A stretch of DNA of 64,000 bases from Chryseobacterium joostei (GCF_003815775.1 NZ_CP033926.1:1302001-1366000), one strand, 5' to 3'. Counted from the stretch's first letter, positions 19,867 through 29,119 are shown. Numbers and translations: made by a program. The notes: generated by a model from the letters alone, not told the origin.

Positions 19867-20324
19867 AATTTTCTATTGTTTTTGCCTTCACTATTTTCAC
19901 ATCCACTGCACATACGAAGGCTAATTAAGGTACAGTAAAAATTGCTGAGTGTGACTAACAAATTATTTAATACCGGATGTCTAACATCTACCCTAATAAC
20001 ATCCAATTTTAATAAACCACACATTATAATCACTAGCAGTTCTTTAGCAAATTTAATGCTTTTCTAAGTAGAAATAAGGACATATTTCATGTAAAAGCAA
20101 AAAATAAACTACTGATGGTTTTTATAGCCATTATTACTTGAAGGCCACGGTTTCCCTATTTTAGCGCTTTTTCTCAAGCTTTATGATTCAACATCATGCA
20201 ATAGCAAGCGCAAGACGTATTTGCAAAAATAAAAACATGTATACAAAATAAAAAAGCGCAGCCTTAAACAGTGATTACAGTGAAATTTTAATCTAAAAAC
20301 AAAAAACATACAACATATTTAATT
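19867..20324. other. Intergenic region upstream of the AlkB operon, 458 bp
   Basis: It lies between the 5' end of the four-gene operon and the 3' end of the serine recombinase, both on the minus strand. It must hold the operon promoter; CAAATTTA at 20048-20055 reads TAAATTTG on the minus strand and matches the -7 consensus, but has no clear -33 partner. An element end (attachment site) could lie in the right part, next to the recombinase; I see no repeat that proves it. Confidence 0.45.
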
Positions 20325-21923
20325 TCAACAACATAACTTAAAAACACTCTCTAAATCAGTAAAAAAAGAGTTTGAATAGCCTACTGTCAAGTTCACAAGA
20401 CCGACATTTGAAGATTTCACTCTTCGATGTCGGTTTTTTTTATTTCCTAATCCATTGTTATACTGGTAGATACACTGAGCAACAATATTCATTTTAGGTG
20501 TTTGAAAACTTTTTCCGTCAAATTCAACTTTTTGGGGAAATATCAAACACCCAATCGTTCTTTTCGTTTGAAGATCACCCTGCTGATAAAGGTTTACAAG
20601 GTTTTCCATCCCGTCAAGTGCATTTTCTATTTTTGTTCTAATGTCAAGCTCCTTGCTATCCGAAACCATTTGCTGAAGCTCCTGTTCCAATTGTTCAATT
20701 TGTGATTTTGTGATCCTTTTGATCTCTTTATAATCCTCTTCATCTAATTTATCAACAAGATATTTATCTCTTGCATTAGCAACCTTTTCATTGAGTAAAT
20801 TGATCTCTTTTGAAATCGACTTTCTTTTAGCTTCTATATCACAAGTGAATTGTTTATAATTATCTAAAAGTATCTCCTTCATAAGTTCTTTGATGATCGG
20901 ATTGTATTCCAGTTTAGAAATTTCAAACTCAAAGAGTTCATTTAACTTGTCAGAGTCAAACCTGAATCCACATTTATAATGGCAATGATAGTAATAATAG
21001 GTTCTAGACTTTCCTTTTGCACCGCTTGCTGTAAGATTCTTTCCACACCTTGGACAGACTAGAAGGCCTCTAAGGGGAAAACGCTCGTTTCCAAGAACTC
21101 TTCCACCAGGACCCTCTACTTTCCTTTTTTTGTCCATAATGTATTGAACCTGATTAAACAATCGTTCGCTAATCAATGCCTCATGTTTTCCTTCAGTGTA
21201 ATAAGCTTCCTCTTGTTTATAGTCTTCAATATAGATCTTCCCACAGTAAACCGGATTTCTCATCGCTTTGGCGAAGGCGCTTCTTGACATTGATACTCCC
21301 TCTCTTTTATTCATTTGCAGCCTTACATGGTCAGCAGGAATATGACCTTTGGAAATCTCATTAAATGCCCAGATAATATTGGAAGCCTCCGGATCCTTAA
21401 TTGCAATATATTTTTTACCATCTTCATGACTTCTGTTTATATATCCATAAGGAGCTATCCCCATCAGTCGTCCCTCTTTTTTTGCTCTTCTCATTCCATG
21501 GAAAGTATTTAATGCTCTTCTGTCATTTTCCACTTCAGGAGTTGATAAATAAATAGCCAACATTAGCTTATTTTCAGGAACTGACATATCCAAAGGCTGC
21601 TCAATGGCTTGGGGAATAATGTGGTTTTTTTGGAGCAAACTGATCATTTGATAAGCATCCCCAGTATTACGACTAAATCGATCCCACTTAGTGAACAGAA
21701 CCAAACTGCTTTTATGACTCTTTTTTTTGATTTCGAGGAGATACTTTTTCCACTCAGGACGTTCAAAGCTTTTAGCTGAATGGTCTTCATAGATTACTCT
21801 ATTAATGGAAATATCATTGTTTGTACAATATCTGCGTAATCTTTCGTCCTGATCTCTCTGAGAATATCCTTTTTCCGCCTGCTCATCAGTGGAAACTCTT
21901 ATATATAGATCTGCTATTATCAT
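20325..21923 (-). CDS. Large serine recombinase, 532 aa
   Basis: The N-terminal resolvase domain starts ADLYIRVSTDEQ, with the nucleophile Ser11. The recombinase domain follows (FNEISKG...VYCGKIY), then a zinc ribbon near 290-320 (CPRCG and a second Cys pair in CHYKCG), and a coiled coil near 345-410. This is the layout of large serine integrases that insert mobile elements at attachment sites. The last ~38 codons cross a terminator-like hairpin (20400-20441), so the C-terminal tail may have been reshaped by integration. It probably moves the defence cargo or a nested element; the CTnDOT-like ICE here would normally use a tyrosine integrase, not seen in this window. Confidence 0.92.
   Translation of the reverse strand: MIIADLYIRVSTDEQAEKGYSQRDQDERLRRYCTNNDISINRVIYEDHSAKSFERPEWKKYLLEIKKKSHKSSLVLFTKWDRFSRNTGDAYQMISLLQKNHIIPQAIEQPLDMSVPENKLMLAIYLSTPEVENDRRALNTFHGMRRAKKEGRLMGIAPYGYINRSHEDGKKYIAIKDPEASNIIWAFNEISKGHIPADHVRLQMNKREGVSMSRSAFAKAMRNPVYCGKIYIEDYKQEEAYYTEGKHEALISERLFNQVQYIMDKKRKVEGPGGRVLGNERFPLRGLLVCPRCGKNLTASGAKGKSRTYYYYHCHYKCGFRFDSDKLNELFEFEISKLEYNPIIKELMKEILLDNYKQFTCDIEAKRKSISKEINLLNEKVANARDKYLVDKLDEEDYKEIKRITKSQIEQLEQELQQMVSDSKELDIRTKIENALDGMENLVNLYQQGDLQTKRTIGCLIFPQKVEFDGKSFQTPKMNIVAQCIYQYNNGLGNKKNRHRRVKSSNVGLVNLTVGYSNSFFTDLESVFKLCC
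20400..20441 (+). terminator. Terminator-like hairpin inside the 3' end of the recombinase gene
   Basis: ACCGACAT pairs with ATGTCGGT, with an imperfect extension (TTGAAGA/TCTTCG), followed by seven Ts on the plus strand. It is oriented for a plus-strand transcript although no plus-strand gene lies before it. Confidence 0.55.
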
Positions 21924-22024
21924 TATTGTGATGATTTCGTTAAAAATTAATTTCAGGAAGTAAACAATTAAAAATCGTTACAGTAGAAATTCATCATTCT
22001 AATATTCCACTAAAATACAAATAA

Positions 22025-22240
22025 TCAATCAGATGTAAAAAATTCTTTGAGCGTAAGTTTTACAATAATGTATAGAAATTCCATAATTTCTTCTGATTGT
22101 TCTTCATTAATATTATAACCAGCTGTTCTAAGGATTTCCAAAGCTTTATCAGGAGGAATTTTCTTTAGCTTTATTGCTGGAATATATTTTTTAATATCGT
22201 ACTGAGATGCGGGTTGAATCTTGGATTTATCTTTCTTCAT
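22025..22240 (-). CDS. Small conserved-looking protein next to recombinase, 71 aa
   Basis: This short soluble protein starts MKKDKSKIQPASQYDIKKY and has a central segment PPDKALEILRTAGYNINEEQ, which reads as a helix-turn-helix-sized module. It sits about 100 bases upstream of the recombinase on the same strand, where short ORFs of this type often accompany recombinases or toxin-like genes in Bacteroidota. I do not assign a function; it could be a small regulator or excision-related factor. Confidence 0.6.
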   Translation of the reverse strand: MKKDKSKIQPASQYDIKKYIPAIKLKKIPPDKALEILRTAGYNINEEQSEEIMEFLYIIVKLTLKEFFTSD

Positions 22241-22388
22241 AACAATCTGATTGAGACTTTGATCTCAATAATTGTAATTTAGAAAGGGACAAACAAAGTT
22301 CATTTGATCGTCCTGTGATTGCAGTTGATGGCTTTACTTTGCGTTGAAAATCTTCAATGATTTTCTGAAATAATAGTACACAAATTTT

Positions 22389-23432
22389 TTATTTAATTTG
22401 TCTTTTAAGCTCTTCTTTACTTGGAAGGATTGCTTTATATTCTTTAGCAAAAATGGTTTTATTATTTTCTGGAAGTGTAAATTCTATGACTGTTTTATTT
22501 TCTTCTTTACAAAGAATAATTCCAATGGTTGGGTTCTCGTCTTCAAGCTTTATTTTTCGGTCATAGTAGTTAACGTACATCTGCATTTGTCCAATATCCT
22601 GATGGGTCAACTTTCCTATTTTTAAATCTAGAAGAACGAAGCACTTTAACAGGCGATTATAGAAAACCAGATCTACAAAGAAACTGTCACCCTCGAAAGT
22701 AAATCTACGCTGACGGCCTTCAAATAGAAAACCTTTACCTAATTCCAGCATAAAATGCTCCAGCTTATTGATGATTTCAGTTTCCAGATCACTTTCAGAA
22801 TAGCGGTTATCTTCTTTTAAATCTAAGAATTCCAGAACATAATGGCTTTTTAACACATCTATAGGTTTCTCCACAATTTGACCTTTCAGTGCTAATTGTT
22901 TCACACCCTCCTTATCCCTGCTTAATACCAATCTCTCATAAATCGCTGAACTATATTGACGTGTTAACTCTCTTACGCTCCAGCTATTCTGACTTGCTTC
23001 TATTTCATAAAAATTTCGTTCTTCCTCATTTTCAATTTTCATTAATTGAATGTAGTGAGACCAGGATAATGAAAAAATAGAATTACGAGACACTGATTCA
23101 TAATTTGAATCTTCAGAAGAAATACGAAACACTGTTTCGTAATTTTCTGTAATCCTATTTTGAAATGTCAGATAAAACTTTCTCATCCATTGCAAATTAT
23201 CAACAGAATATCCTCTTCCAAACTCTTTTGTCAGTTGCTTACTCAAATTTTTCAACGTTTCCTTAGCATATTCCGCTCTATCCTTTCCACCCTGCTCATT
23301 CTCAACAATTATTTTCCCTATTTCAAAATAGGTCAATAACATGGTGGTATTTATATTTCGGACAAGGCTAGTTTTAGCATTATCAATTAAATGCTTTATA
23401 GAAATGAAAAGGTTGGATGATAATTGACTCAT
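22389..23432 (-). CDS. YhcG-type PDDEXK nuclease family protein (DUF1016), 347 aa
   Basis: The N-terminal helical region contains LLTYFEIGKIIVENEQ and the conserved LQWMRKFYLTF of the DUF1016 N-terminal domain. The C-terminal domain is PD-(D/E)XK: DSFFVDLVFYNR, then CFVLLDLKIGKLTHQDIGQM with the D...DxK pattern, then TIGIILCKEENKTVIEF. Length fits the family (about 340-370). Known members are mobile-element-associated nucleases of uncertain role. It precedes the 71-aa gene and recombinase on the same strand with small gaps, so it may be cargo of that element. Confidence 0.88.
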   Translation of the reverse strand: MSQLSSNLFISIKHLIDNAKTSLVRNINTTMLLTYFEIGKIIVENEQGGKDRAEYAKETLKNLSKQLTKEFGRGYSVDNLQWMRKFYLTFQNRITENYETVFRISSEDSNYESVSRNSIFSLSWSHYIQLMKIENEEERNFYEIEASQNSWSVRELTRQYSSAIYERLVLSRDKEGVKQLALKGQIVEKPIDVLKSHYVLEFLDLKEDNRYSESDLETEIINKLEHFMLELGKGFLFEGRQRRFTFEGDSFFVDLVFYNRLLKCFVLLDLKIGKLTHQDIGQMQMYVNYYDRKIKLEDENPTIGIILCKEENKTVIEFTLPENNKTIFAKEYKAILPSKEELKRQIK

Positions 23433-23888
23433 ATTTACAAATTTAAAATTATTTCTTTACTAGACATCACTCGTATTTTGTGTGAAATATGACTTTTTAA
23501 TGAGATCAAAAGAAATTGACTGCACTTGGCAATAATTGGCAGTCAGTGGCTTTTATCGGACAAGGAATAAACGTAAGAAAATATTTTCCATAATAAACCG
23601 GTAAAAAGGCAGCTAAGGTATTGTTGCAAGCCGGCAGCCTATGCCAACAAAAGACTACGGCATAAACGGTCTCCTCCCTAAAGGTACCCTCCAATTATTC
23701 CGTTTCCTTTTGGTTTTTATTCTTTGACAACACTTCATATCTGTTTTCTTTTTTCCGGTTTTTCTTTTGAAAAATATTCAGCAAAGCCTGAAAGGCTTAT
23801 AAGGAATAAATCGGGAAAAAGACTGAAAACCAGTCAAAAATCTAACAAGTACGGGAAATTCAAGTCTCTGCCGTATAAGAGCAATCAC
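23433..23888. other. Intergenic region, 456 bp
   Basis: It lies between divergent DUF1016 and RadC genes. A short hairpin (GACTGC...GCAGTC, about 23516-23542) is present. I see no convincing gene: an upstream extension of the RadC frame to 23724 lacks family resemblance. Confidence 0.5.
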
Positions 23889-24332
23889 ATGGATTTTAAT
23901 ATTGTCAATGAAATAAAACTAAGTTATTCAAGAAAAGGAAACTCTGAGAAATTAATAAGCTGTTCACGTGATGCCGTTGATGTATTCCGTCAATACTTTG
24001 ACCTTGAAGAAATAGATTACAGAGAATCATTTTTTGCATTGTATTTAAATCAGGCAAACAAGGTTTTAGGGATAAAGAAAATATCCGAATCAGGTATTTC
24101 TTCAACCATAGTTGATGTAAGAATTATTATGCAAGCAGCCCTACTATGCAATGCATCCGCTATAATCTTAGCACATAATCACCCTTCAGGAAATTTAAAA
24201 CCCTCAAATGAAGATCTAAAAATAACCCAAAATATAAAAAATGCTTCGAATTTCTTAAATATTCAATTGCTGGATCATTGTATTTTAACCTCGGAAGACT
24301 ATTTATCATTTGCCGAAGAAGGTAAATTATAG
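23889..24332 (+). CDS. radC: RadC-family JAB/MPN domain protein, 147 aa
   Basis: The JAMM metal-binding motif is complete: His96 and His98 in HNHPSG, Ser106 and Asp109 in PSNEDL. The start MDFNIVNEIK is chosen because the region 5' of it does not look like the family. The N-terminal helix-hairpin-helix of full-length RadC is absent, as is usual for the short RadC copies on Bacteroidota ICEs and islands. The role is uncertain; despite the name it is not firmly tied to DNA repair. It faces the amidohydrolase gene, with two strong hairpins between their ends. Confidence 0.9.
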   Translation: MDFNIVNEIKLSYSRKGNSEKLISCSRDAVDVFRQYFDLEEIDYRESFFALYLNQANKVLGIKKISESGISSTIVDVRIIMQAALLCNASAIILAHNHPSGNLKPSNEDLKITQNIKNASNFLNIQLLDHCILTSEDYLSFAEEGKL

Positions 24333-24346
24333 CTCTATACTCACTG

Positions 24347-24379
24347 AAAAACCGGTAATTTGAAATTACCGGTTTTTTT
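24347..24379 (+). terminator. Terminator after radC
   Basis: AAACCGGTAATT pairs with AATTACCGGTTT around a three-base loop and is followed by a run of Ts. It lies 17 bases after the stop codon. Confidence 0.85.
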
Positions 24380-24380
24380 G

Positions 24381-24420
24381 CAAAAAGATGGTTACGACAA
24401 TAATCGTAACCATCTTTTTG
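24381..24420. repeat. Second perfect hairpin, 17-bp stem
   Basis: CAAAAAGATGGTTACGA and its exact complement flank the loop CAATAA. It follows directly on the radC terminator. It may terminate transcription in either direction, or be a recombination or extended hairpin site; the stem is unusually long and perfect. Confidence 0.6.
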
Positions 24421-24573
24421 CATTGATGTGGCGCAATATATTCTAAAACACTTTTTTGTATATCAAAAAATATTGCTGCCTTTAGTAGACTATTCTTTAT
24501 TCTTTATAGTTAATACATCTAAATTACATCATCATATTTATTCAATCAAAAGTTGAAATTGATCTGCCATTTA

Positions 24574-26331
24574 CTAAATTTTAATATTCCCATGAATATT
24601 GTTAAACAAAAATCGTTTAGGATTAACATATGCAATCGTATCTAACTCCGCATCACCAAGATTATGATAACATTCCGCCAGCATATATTTTTCAGTTTTA
24701 TGATTTCTTACAACATAAAAATCAGTACCAAAAAGTATTTTGTCCTTAAGATTTTCATTCTTTAATGAATGTTTCAGTAAAGGATGAATTTCATCACTAT
24801 GAACAATATAACTAATATCAGCATAAACATTTTCATACTGTAACATCATACTTGAAATAAGTGAATACCAATCAACATATTTCCATAATTGTTCCATTTT
24901 CCCAGGAGTTGGTTTTTCATTTTTCTCTGGAAAAAACTTAATCCCTCTATCCGGATGTGTAATGATTTGTTTACTGAAATCATAGCGTTCCATTTCGAGA
25001 AACCTCTTCCATTCATCATCTCCACCATAATGTGCAAAACAAATCTTTAGTTTGCTTAAATTACACGTAAGCTTAGTCTTTTCATCAGTATAACCAAATA
25101 ACTCGCGAATTTTAGGATCTTTCGCGTCCTTCACCACTTTTCTCAGCAGTGTTTCATCTAGTAAACATAAATAGTTTAATGGATGTGTGAAATTGTTTAT
25201 AAAATCAATATTCTTAGTTTGTTTCAACAAAAGCGGTTCATACAATTCACTTCCAATATTTTGCTGAAAAATAGGATGTCTATCCCATTCTTTCTTTTTA
25301 GTTCCTCTGTAAAAAATAGTACCCTTTATACAATGAGTCATGATAGGTAAATTATTATCTGCAGCATATTTCCATAAGGGTAGCAATCTTTCATCAAATG
25401 GATAATATCCTAAAGCGGGATAAATCTTAAATCCACTAAAATGATGATCCATAATATATTCTTTTATATAACAATCCAATAGTTCAACATGGTTATTTGT
25501 AATCCTACATCTAAAATAATCATCCTGTTCTTCTAAACGTCTTGGATCTGCAAAAACAAAAGGAAAAACAAAATCTGAAAACTCTTTATTTTGTTTTAAT
25601 TCAACAAGTTCCGCCATCTGATCAAGATAACCACTTCCTTTTTTTAACTTTCCAGCTTCCATGTACTCCATATCCATTGGAAGAATAACAAATCCAGTAT
25701 TTTTAGGGTATTGATCTCGAAGGTCCATATAGGTAGAACTTTGTTGTCTATGAAAAGCATACCTTCCTATATTTAAATACCTCTCCAAAAGTTCTTTGGT
25801 CTGCCTTCCTGGAAGAATTCCTAAAAAAGCATATATTTTTTTTAGGATGAAAAAAATAAAATTTCTACCACTTTTAAAAAGTATCAAAAAAGTAAGAACC
25901 AATGTAATCTGGACATAAAATGATTTGAAATTTTGTACTAAATGATAAGAACCCAATGTAGACCTTATTGTAAGCAATTCCTCGCCTAAAATTGAAGGCG
26001 AAAAACCGATTAAACCAATCCAATCATAAATAATGTAGAATACATTTGCGAATAAAAGTATCCCTAATAAAAAAGCTACTATTTTTCCTGCTATCGTTCT
26101 ACTGGCCTGAATCTTGACATCGTATAACATGGATTCAACGCGCTTGTATCTTGGCTTAAACCTCCATTTCCCTAGTGTATCAAAATAGAGTCTAAAACCC
26201 CCAACAATTATTGATAGAGACAAAATATAATACAAAGGCCAGGGCAGAAATGTTTTGGCTAAATAAGGAGGAACATGATCACCTGTAAAAATATGAGCAT
26301 GACAGTTGATTAAGGAAGTTTTTTTTCCCAT
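24574..26331 (-). CDS. Membrane-inserted amidohydrolase-family metal hydrolase, 585 aa
   Basis: The amidohydrolase-2 fold is shown by HAH at residues 11-13 (NCHAHIF), LPIMTHC, NFTHPLN, KICFAHYGGDD and FGTDFYV, the usual metal and catalytic set. Between the first strand (residue 13) and the rest of the barrel sit three hydrophobic segments, near 28-47, 84-108 and 138-156, so a membrane anchor is inserted within the enzyme. The substrate cannot be read from the sequence. It is on the minus strand after the tra operon but separated from it by a terminator at 26455-26488, so it is likely an independent cargo gene. The fold is sure, the role unknown. Confidence 0.8.
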   Translation of the reverse strand: MGKKTSLINCHAHIFTGDHVPPYLAKTFLPWPLYYILSLSIIVGGFRLYFDTLGKWRFKPRYKRVESMLYDVKIQASRTIAGKIVAFLLGILLFANVFYIIYDWIGLIGFSPSILGEELLTIRSTLGSYHLVQNFKSFYVQITLVLTFLILFKSGRNFIFFILKKIYAFLGILPGRQTKELLERYLNIGRYAFHRQQSSTYMDLRDQYPKNTGFVILPMDMEYMEAGKLKKGSGYLDQMAELVELKQNKEFSDFVFPFVFADPRRLEEQDDYFRCRITNNHVELLDCYIKEYIMDHHFSGFKIYPALGYYPFDERLLPLWKYAADNNLPIMTHCIKGTIFYRGTKKKEWDRHPIFQQNIGSELYEPLLLKQTKNIDFINNFTHPLNYLCLLDETLLRKVVKDAKDPKIRELFGYTDEKTKLTCNLSKLKICFAHYGGDDEWKRFLEMERYDFSKQIITHPDRGIKFFPEKNEKPTPGKMEQLWKYVDWYSLISSMMLQYENVYADISYIVHSDEIHPLLKHSLKNENLKDKILFGTDFYVVRNHKTEKYMLAECYHNLGDAELDTIAYVNPKRFLFNNIHGNIKI

Positions 26332-26454
26332 AATATAATTTGGTTTTAGTTTTTATTGATGATCTCTTCACTCTAGTATTGAATCAGATCGTATTCAAAT
26401 CTATTGAATATCAATAATATTCGCAATAACTATTTTTCGTGACTTTAATTTGCT

Positions 26455-26488
26455 CAAAAAAGAAAAAGAGGCCAAAATTCTGACCTCT
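26455..26488 (-). terminator. Terminator of the tra operon
   Basis: On the minus strand AGAGGTC pairs with GGCCTCT (one G.T pair) around AGAATTTT and is followed by TTTTTC and a further T-run. It sits just after the stop of the 38-aa gene. Confidence 0.7.
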
Positions 26489-26495
26489 ACACTTA

Positions 26496-26612
26496 TTAAT
26501 TTTTATTATCAAACTTAAATTCTGTCTCTTTCATTTCCGAAACAATTGTAAATCCATATAGTAAAATACTAGTGGTAAGCATAAAAATTACGGCTAAAAA
26601 CATTTTATTCAT
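26496..26612 (-). CDS. 38-aa single-span membrane peptide at the end of the tra operon
   Basis: The frame reads MNKMFLAVIFMLTTSILLYG then FTIVSEMKETEFKFDNKN, a hydrophobic span followed by a charged tail. It starts 19 bases after the traN stop on the same strand and is followed by the operon terminator. Size, position and composition favour a real membrane peptide. The standard TraO, TraP and TraQ genes are not at this place. No function is assigned. Confidence 0.55.
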   Translation of the reverse strand: MNKMFLAVIFMLTTSILLYGFTIVSEMKETEFKFDNKN

Positions 26613-26630
26613 TTTATTTGGTCTTTATTT

Positions 26631-27518
26631 TTAATCTGTTATTAGCCTTGCATGAATCAGATCTTTATTTTTAAGCCGCACTTTCTGATGTCTTCCCCCG
26701 TTCTTTTCCAAAATTTCGATTTCCAAAATCTGATCTTTTAGGAGCGTAAACTGATCCAATAGATAAATTCCTAAGATGTTCGAATGAGCGGAAGCCATTA
26801 TTTTAGGAAAATGAACGCGAATCGGTTCTAAAAGCTTGTCCTGAACAACCATACGTTTTAAGTTCTTCTTGTCAACAATCTTGAAGTTGACCCATTCAAT
26901 AGTATATGCCACATTACTGGAGTTTTCAACCTCCAAGGTGAAATAAAACTTGTTATCATTGACATGCAATGACCTGACTGAGAATTGAATTCCATAATTT
27001 TTGGAAACAATATGCTTAATAGTTCTTTTGCTTTTCTGGTAAAGATTTTCCATAATAAGTGCTGTCAGCATAGATGAGCTTCCTTTAAGATCTTCAAATA
27101 AAACATCTGTTGAATATTGTCGTTCCGTATCTCTCTGCAGTTTTAATAAATCATAACTGAGTACTGCCGGATAAGGACTGTAGAATGCATCAAAACTGTA
27201 AAATTTTCCGTCTTCAGTAATGACTGAAAAATTGGTTTCTTCTTCGAAATCTCTTACTGCCGACTTAACCCGGAGGACATTTCCAATAGGTTCTGCCTTA
27301 TTAGCAACCAAAAGATCGCTTCCAAGATCAACATATCGAATGGGCGATGGAAATAAGAGATGTGATGTTTTATTATAGGTAACCTCCATTCTGAACGGTA
27401 TCAATCGTGCTTGCTCTAAAGGAAGATAAGAAGTGGTGGAATCCTGAGCAAATGACCTGCTGCTTAGGATGAGCAGCAGTAGAATTCTCAAAATATAATG
27501 GCTCTTTAGTGTGTTCAT
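26631..27518 (-). CDS. traN: Conjugative transposon protein TraN (DUF4138), 295 aa
   Basis: A signal peptide (MNTLKSHYILRILLLLILSSRSFAQ) precedes a beta-rich domain with RYVDLGSDLLVANKAEP, matching the DUF4138/TraN family of CTnDOT-type elements, an analogue of VirB9 and part of the outer transfer channel. Its usual length (about 280-330) fits. It follows traM by 15 bases. Confidence 0.88.
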   Translation of the reverse strand: MNTLKSHYILRILLLLILSSRSFAQDSTTSYLPLEQARLIPFRMEVTYNKTSHLLFPSPIRYVDLGSDLLVANKAEPIGNVLRVKSAVRDFEEETNFSVITEDGKFYSFDAFYSPYPAVLSYDLLKLQRDTERQYSTDVLFEDLKGSSSMLTALIMENLYQKSKRTIKHIVSKNYGIQFSVRSLHVNDNKFYFTLEVENSSNVAYTIEWVNFKIVDKKNLKRMVVQDKLLEPIRVHFPKIMASAHSNILGIYLLDQFTLLKDQILEIEILEKNGGRHQKVRLKNKDLIHARLITD

Positions 27519-27533
27519 TTTTTATTAATTTAA

Positions 27534-28835
27534 TTAGTTATTCTTTGGTACAAGTAAAATCTGATGACCCGCTTTTACCGTTACCTTCTGCTGTCTGACT
27601 TTTTTCTGAAAATAACCAGACACTCCCTGTACCACTCCCCTGCTTAAATCCGATGCAATCTGCTGCCCGGCCGATTGGGTCATCATAATATTCGTTCCTG
27701 AAGTCTGACTCATATTCGCTACCATATCTTTGACTGCATTTTGTTCAGGTGAATAAGGAACATTCAGTCCTGGCTGGCCATCATTGTCATATACATTAAT
27801 TTCCACAGGATAAATGCTGCCTTCATATTCAATTGAACTCACTTTCAGATGAAGTCTTCCCCCTTGAAATTTACTTGTTCCGATGAGCACTGTGCCTGAT
27901 GGAATTTCTATACGATCCAACTGCATACCTTCTGAGAGCATGATTGATAATGAACTTTCATTCACTAATGTTTTGGTTTCAGAAACAATACCCTTTATCG
28001 CATTCTTAGATTGACTTGATTTTTTTTTATCACTTTGTACGTCAAAAAATCTATTATGATTCAACCCTAGAATAAAAGTGCTGTCAGCTGGTTCTCTGTA
28101 CAAGGATGAAACTATTCTGGAATGAGTAGCTTTTACTGCAGTAAGCTTAACCTTCTTTTCATTCGATGGCTTTGTTTCTTCTTTTTCCTTTGGTATAGTC
28201 CCTTCTTTCGAAGCGGAAGGAAGGTATTTAGCTGCCATCTGGTAGGATTTTTCCATCAGTTCCAACTGATCGTTGATTCCGAAGCCTGCAGGAACAGAAT
28301 TATTTTGTATTGCATCCTTTTTTAATCTGGAAATTTCCTTTCTTAGATCATTGACTTCCTGATTATCCTGCCGATAGAAAGAACCTAAGGTCTGTTGTGC
28401 ATTTCGATAACTATTTACCGCATTCTGGTCTGAACGTGATAGCTCACCTGATTTACTGGCAGATAAGGATGATCCGGAATTTTGATTAACATCATTTTCA
28501 TCTGTCCAATAATCAGATAATGTAGTGAGGGCATTTCTCTTTTCTTCAGTTTTTTGTTCCAAAAGCTGCTGCTCATAAGCTTTTTGCTTGTCCGATTGCA
28601 ACTGACCGTCTTTTGCCTGGGGAATTACAGCATTAAGGCCTTCCTTTGCAACAATCGTATTATTCGTTTTTGGTTTAAAAATCAGATATAAACAAATCGC
28701 ACATAATAAAGCCATTAAACAATAGATCATTGGCTTTTTAAGCTGCTCCCATTTCGCTTTTGGATGATCTCCTATTACTCTATCATTTTGAGGTAGGTCA
28801 TCTTCTGTGATTTTTATTTTTTCAGAATCTTTCAT
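27534..28835 (-). CDS. traM: Conjugative transposon protein TraM, 433 aa
   Basis: An N-terminal cytoplasmic tail is followed by one transmembrane span (PMIYCLMALLCAICLYLIF, near 35-53), a long periplasmic Gln/Ser-rich linker and a conserved C-terminal beta domain ending GHQILLVPKNN. This is the VirB10-like TraM of Bacteroidota ICEs, spanning the inner membrane to the outer channel. It lies 4 bases after the traL stop. Confidence 0.9.
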   Translation of the reverse strand: MKDSEKIKITEDDLPQNDRVIGDHPKAKWEQLKKPMIYCLMALLCAICLYLIFKPKTNNTIVAKEGLNAVIPQAKDGQLQSDKQKAYEQQLLEQKTEEKRNALTTLSDYWTDENDVNQNSGSSLSASKSGELSRSDQNAVNSYRNAQQTLGSFYRQDNQEVNDLRKEISRLKKDAIQNNSVPAGFGINDQLELMEKSYQMAAKYLPSASKEGTIPKEKEETKPSNEKKVKLTAVKATHSRIVSSLYREPADSTFILGLNHNRFFDVQSDKKKSSQSKNAIKGIVSETKTLVNESSLSIMLSEGMQLDRIEIPSGTVLIGTSKFQGGRLHLKVSSIEYEGSIYPVEINVYDNDGQPGLNVPYSPEQNAVKDMVANMSQTSGTNIMMTQSAGQQIASDLSRGVVQGVSGYFQKKVRQQKVTVKAGHQILLVPKNN

Positions 28836-28839
28836 CCTT

Positions 28840-29109
28840 CTATTTCTTAATTAATGAGTTAATCTTATTAGCTTGTATTGTATCCTTTGTTTGAGGGCTC
28901 CCAGAAATCCCATCAATATGATTGATCGATATTTCATTATTCCTCTGACTTGTCGATATGCAGATACTAACAATTACCAGTAAAGTGAGCAAAGCATATC
29001 CTCCGAAAAAAAGCTTGGTTAATAATCTTTGTCGCTTAACAGGAAGAATTTTCCAACGGTTATCTGCTTGCAGGGTGTAATATTCTATTTTATCTCTTAT
29101 TCTTTTCAT
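28840..29109 (-). CDS. traL: Conjugative transposon protein TraL-type (DUF3989), 89 aa
   Basis: A short protein with one membrane span (FFGGYALLTLLVIVSICI, near 33-51) after a basic N-terminus. Size and place between traK and traM match TraL/DUF3989. A bridging role in the inner-membrane part of the transfer machine is inferred from the family. Confidence 0.8.
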   Translation of the reverse strand: MKRIRDKIEYYTLQADNRWKILPVKRQRLLTKLFFGGYALLTLLVIVSICISTSQRNNEISINHIDGISGSPQTKDTIQANKINSLIKK

Positions 29110-29119
29110 AAGGGGACTT

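Noticed and set aside
23506..23694. 62-aa minus-strand frame upstream of radC
   Set aside because: Composition and codon use look random, and a hairpin lies inside it.
23724..23888. N-terminal extension of RadC
   Set aside because: The 55 extra residues lack similarity to the short RadC family; ATG at 23889 gives the usual start.
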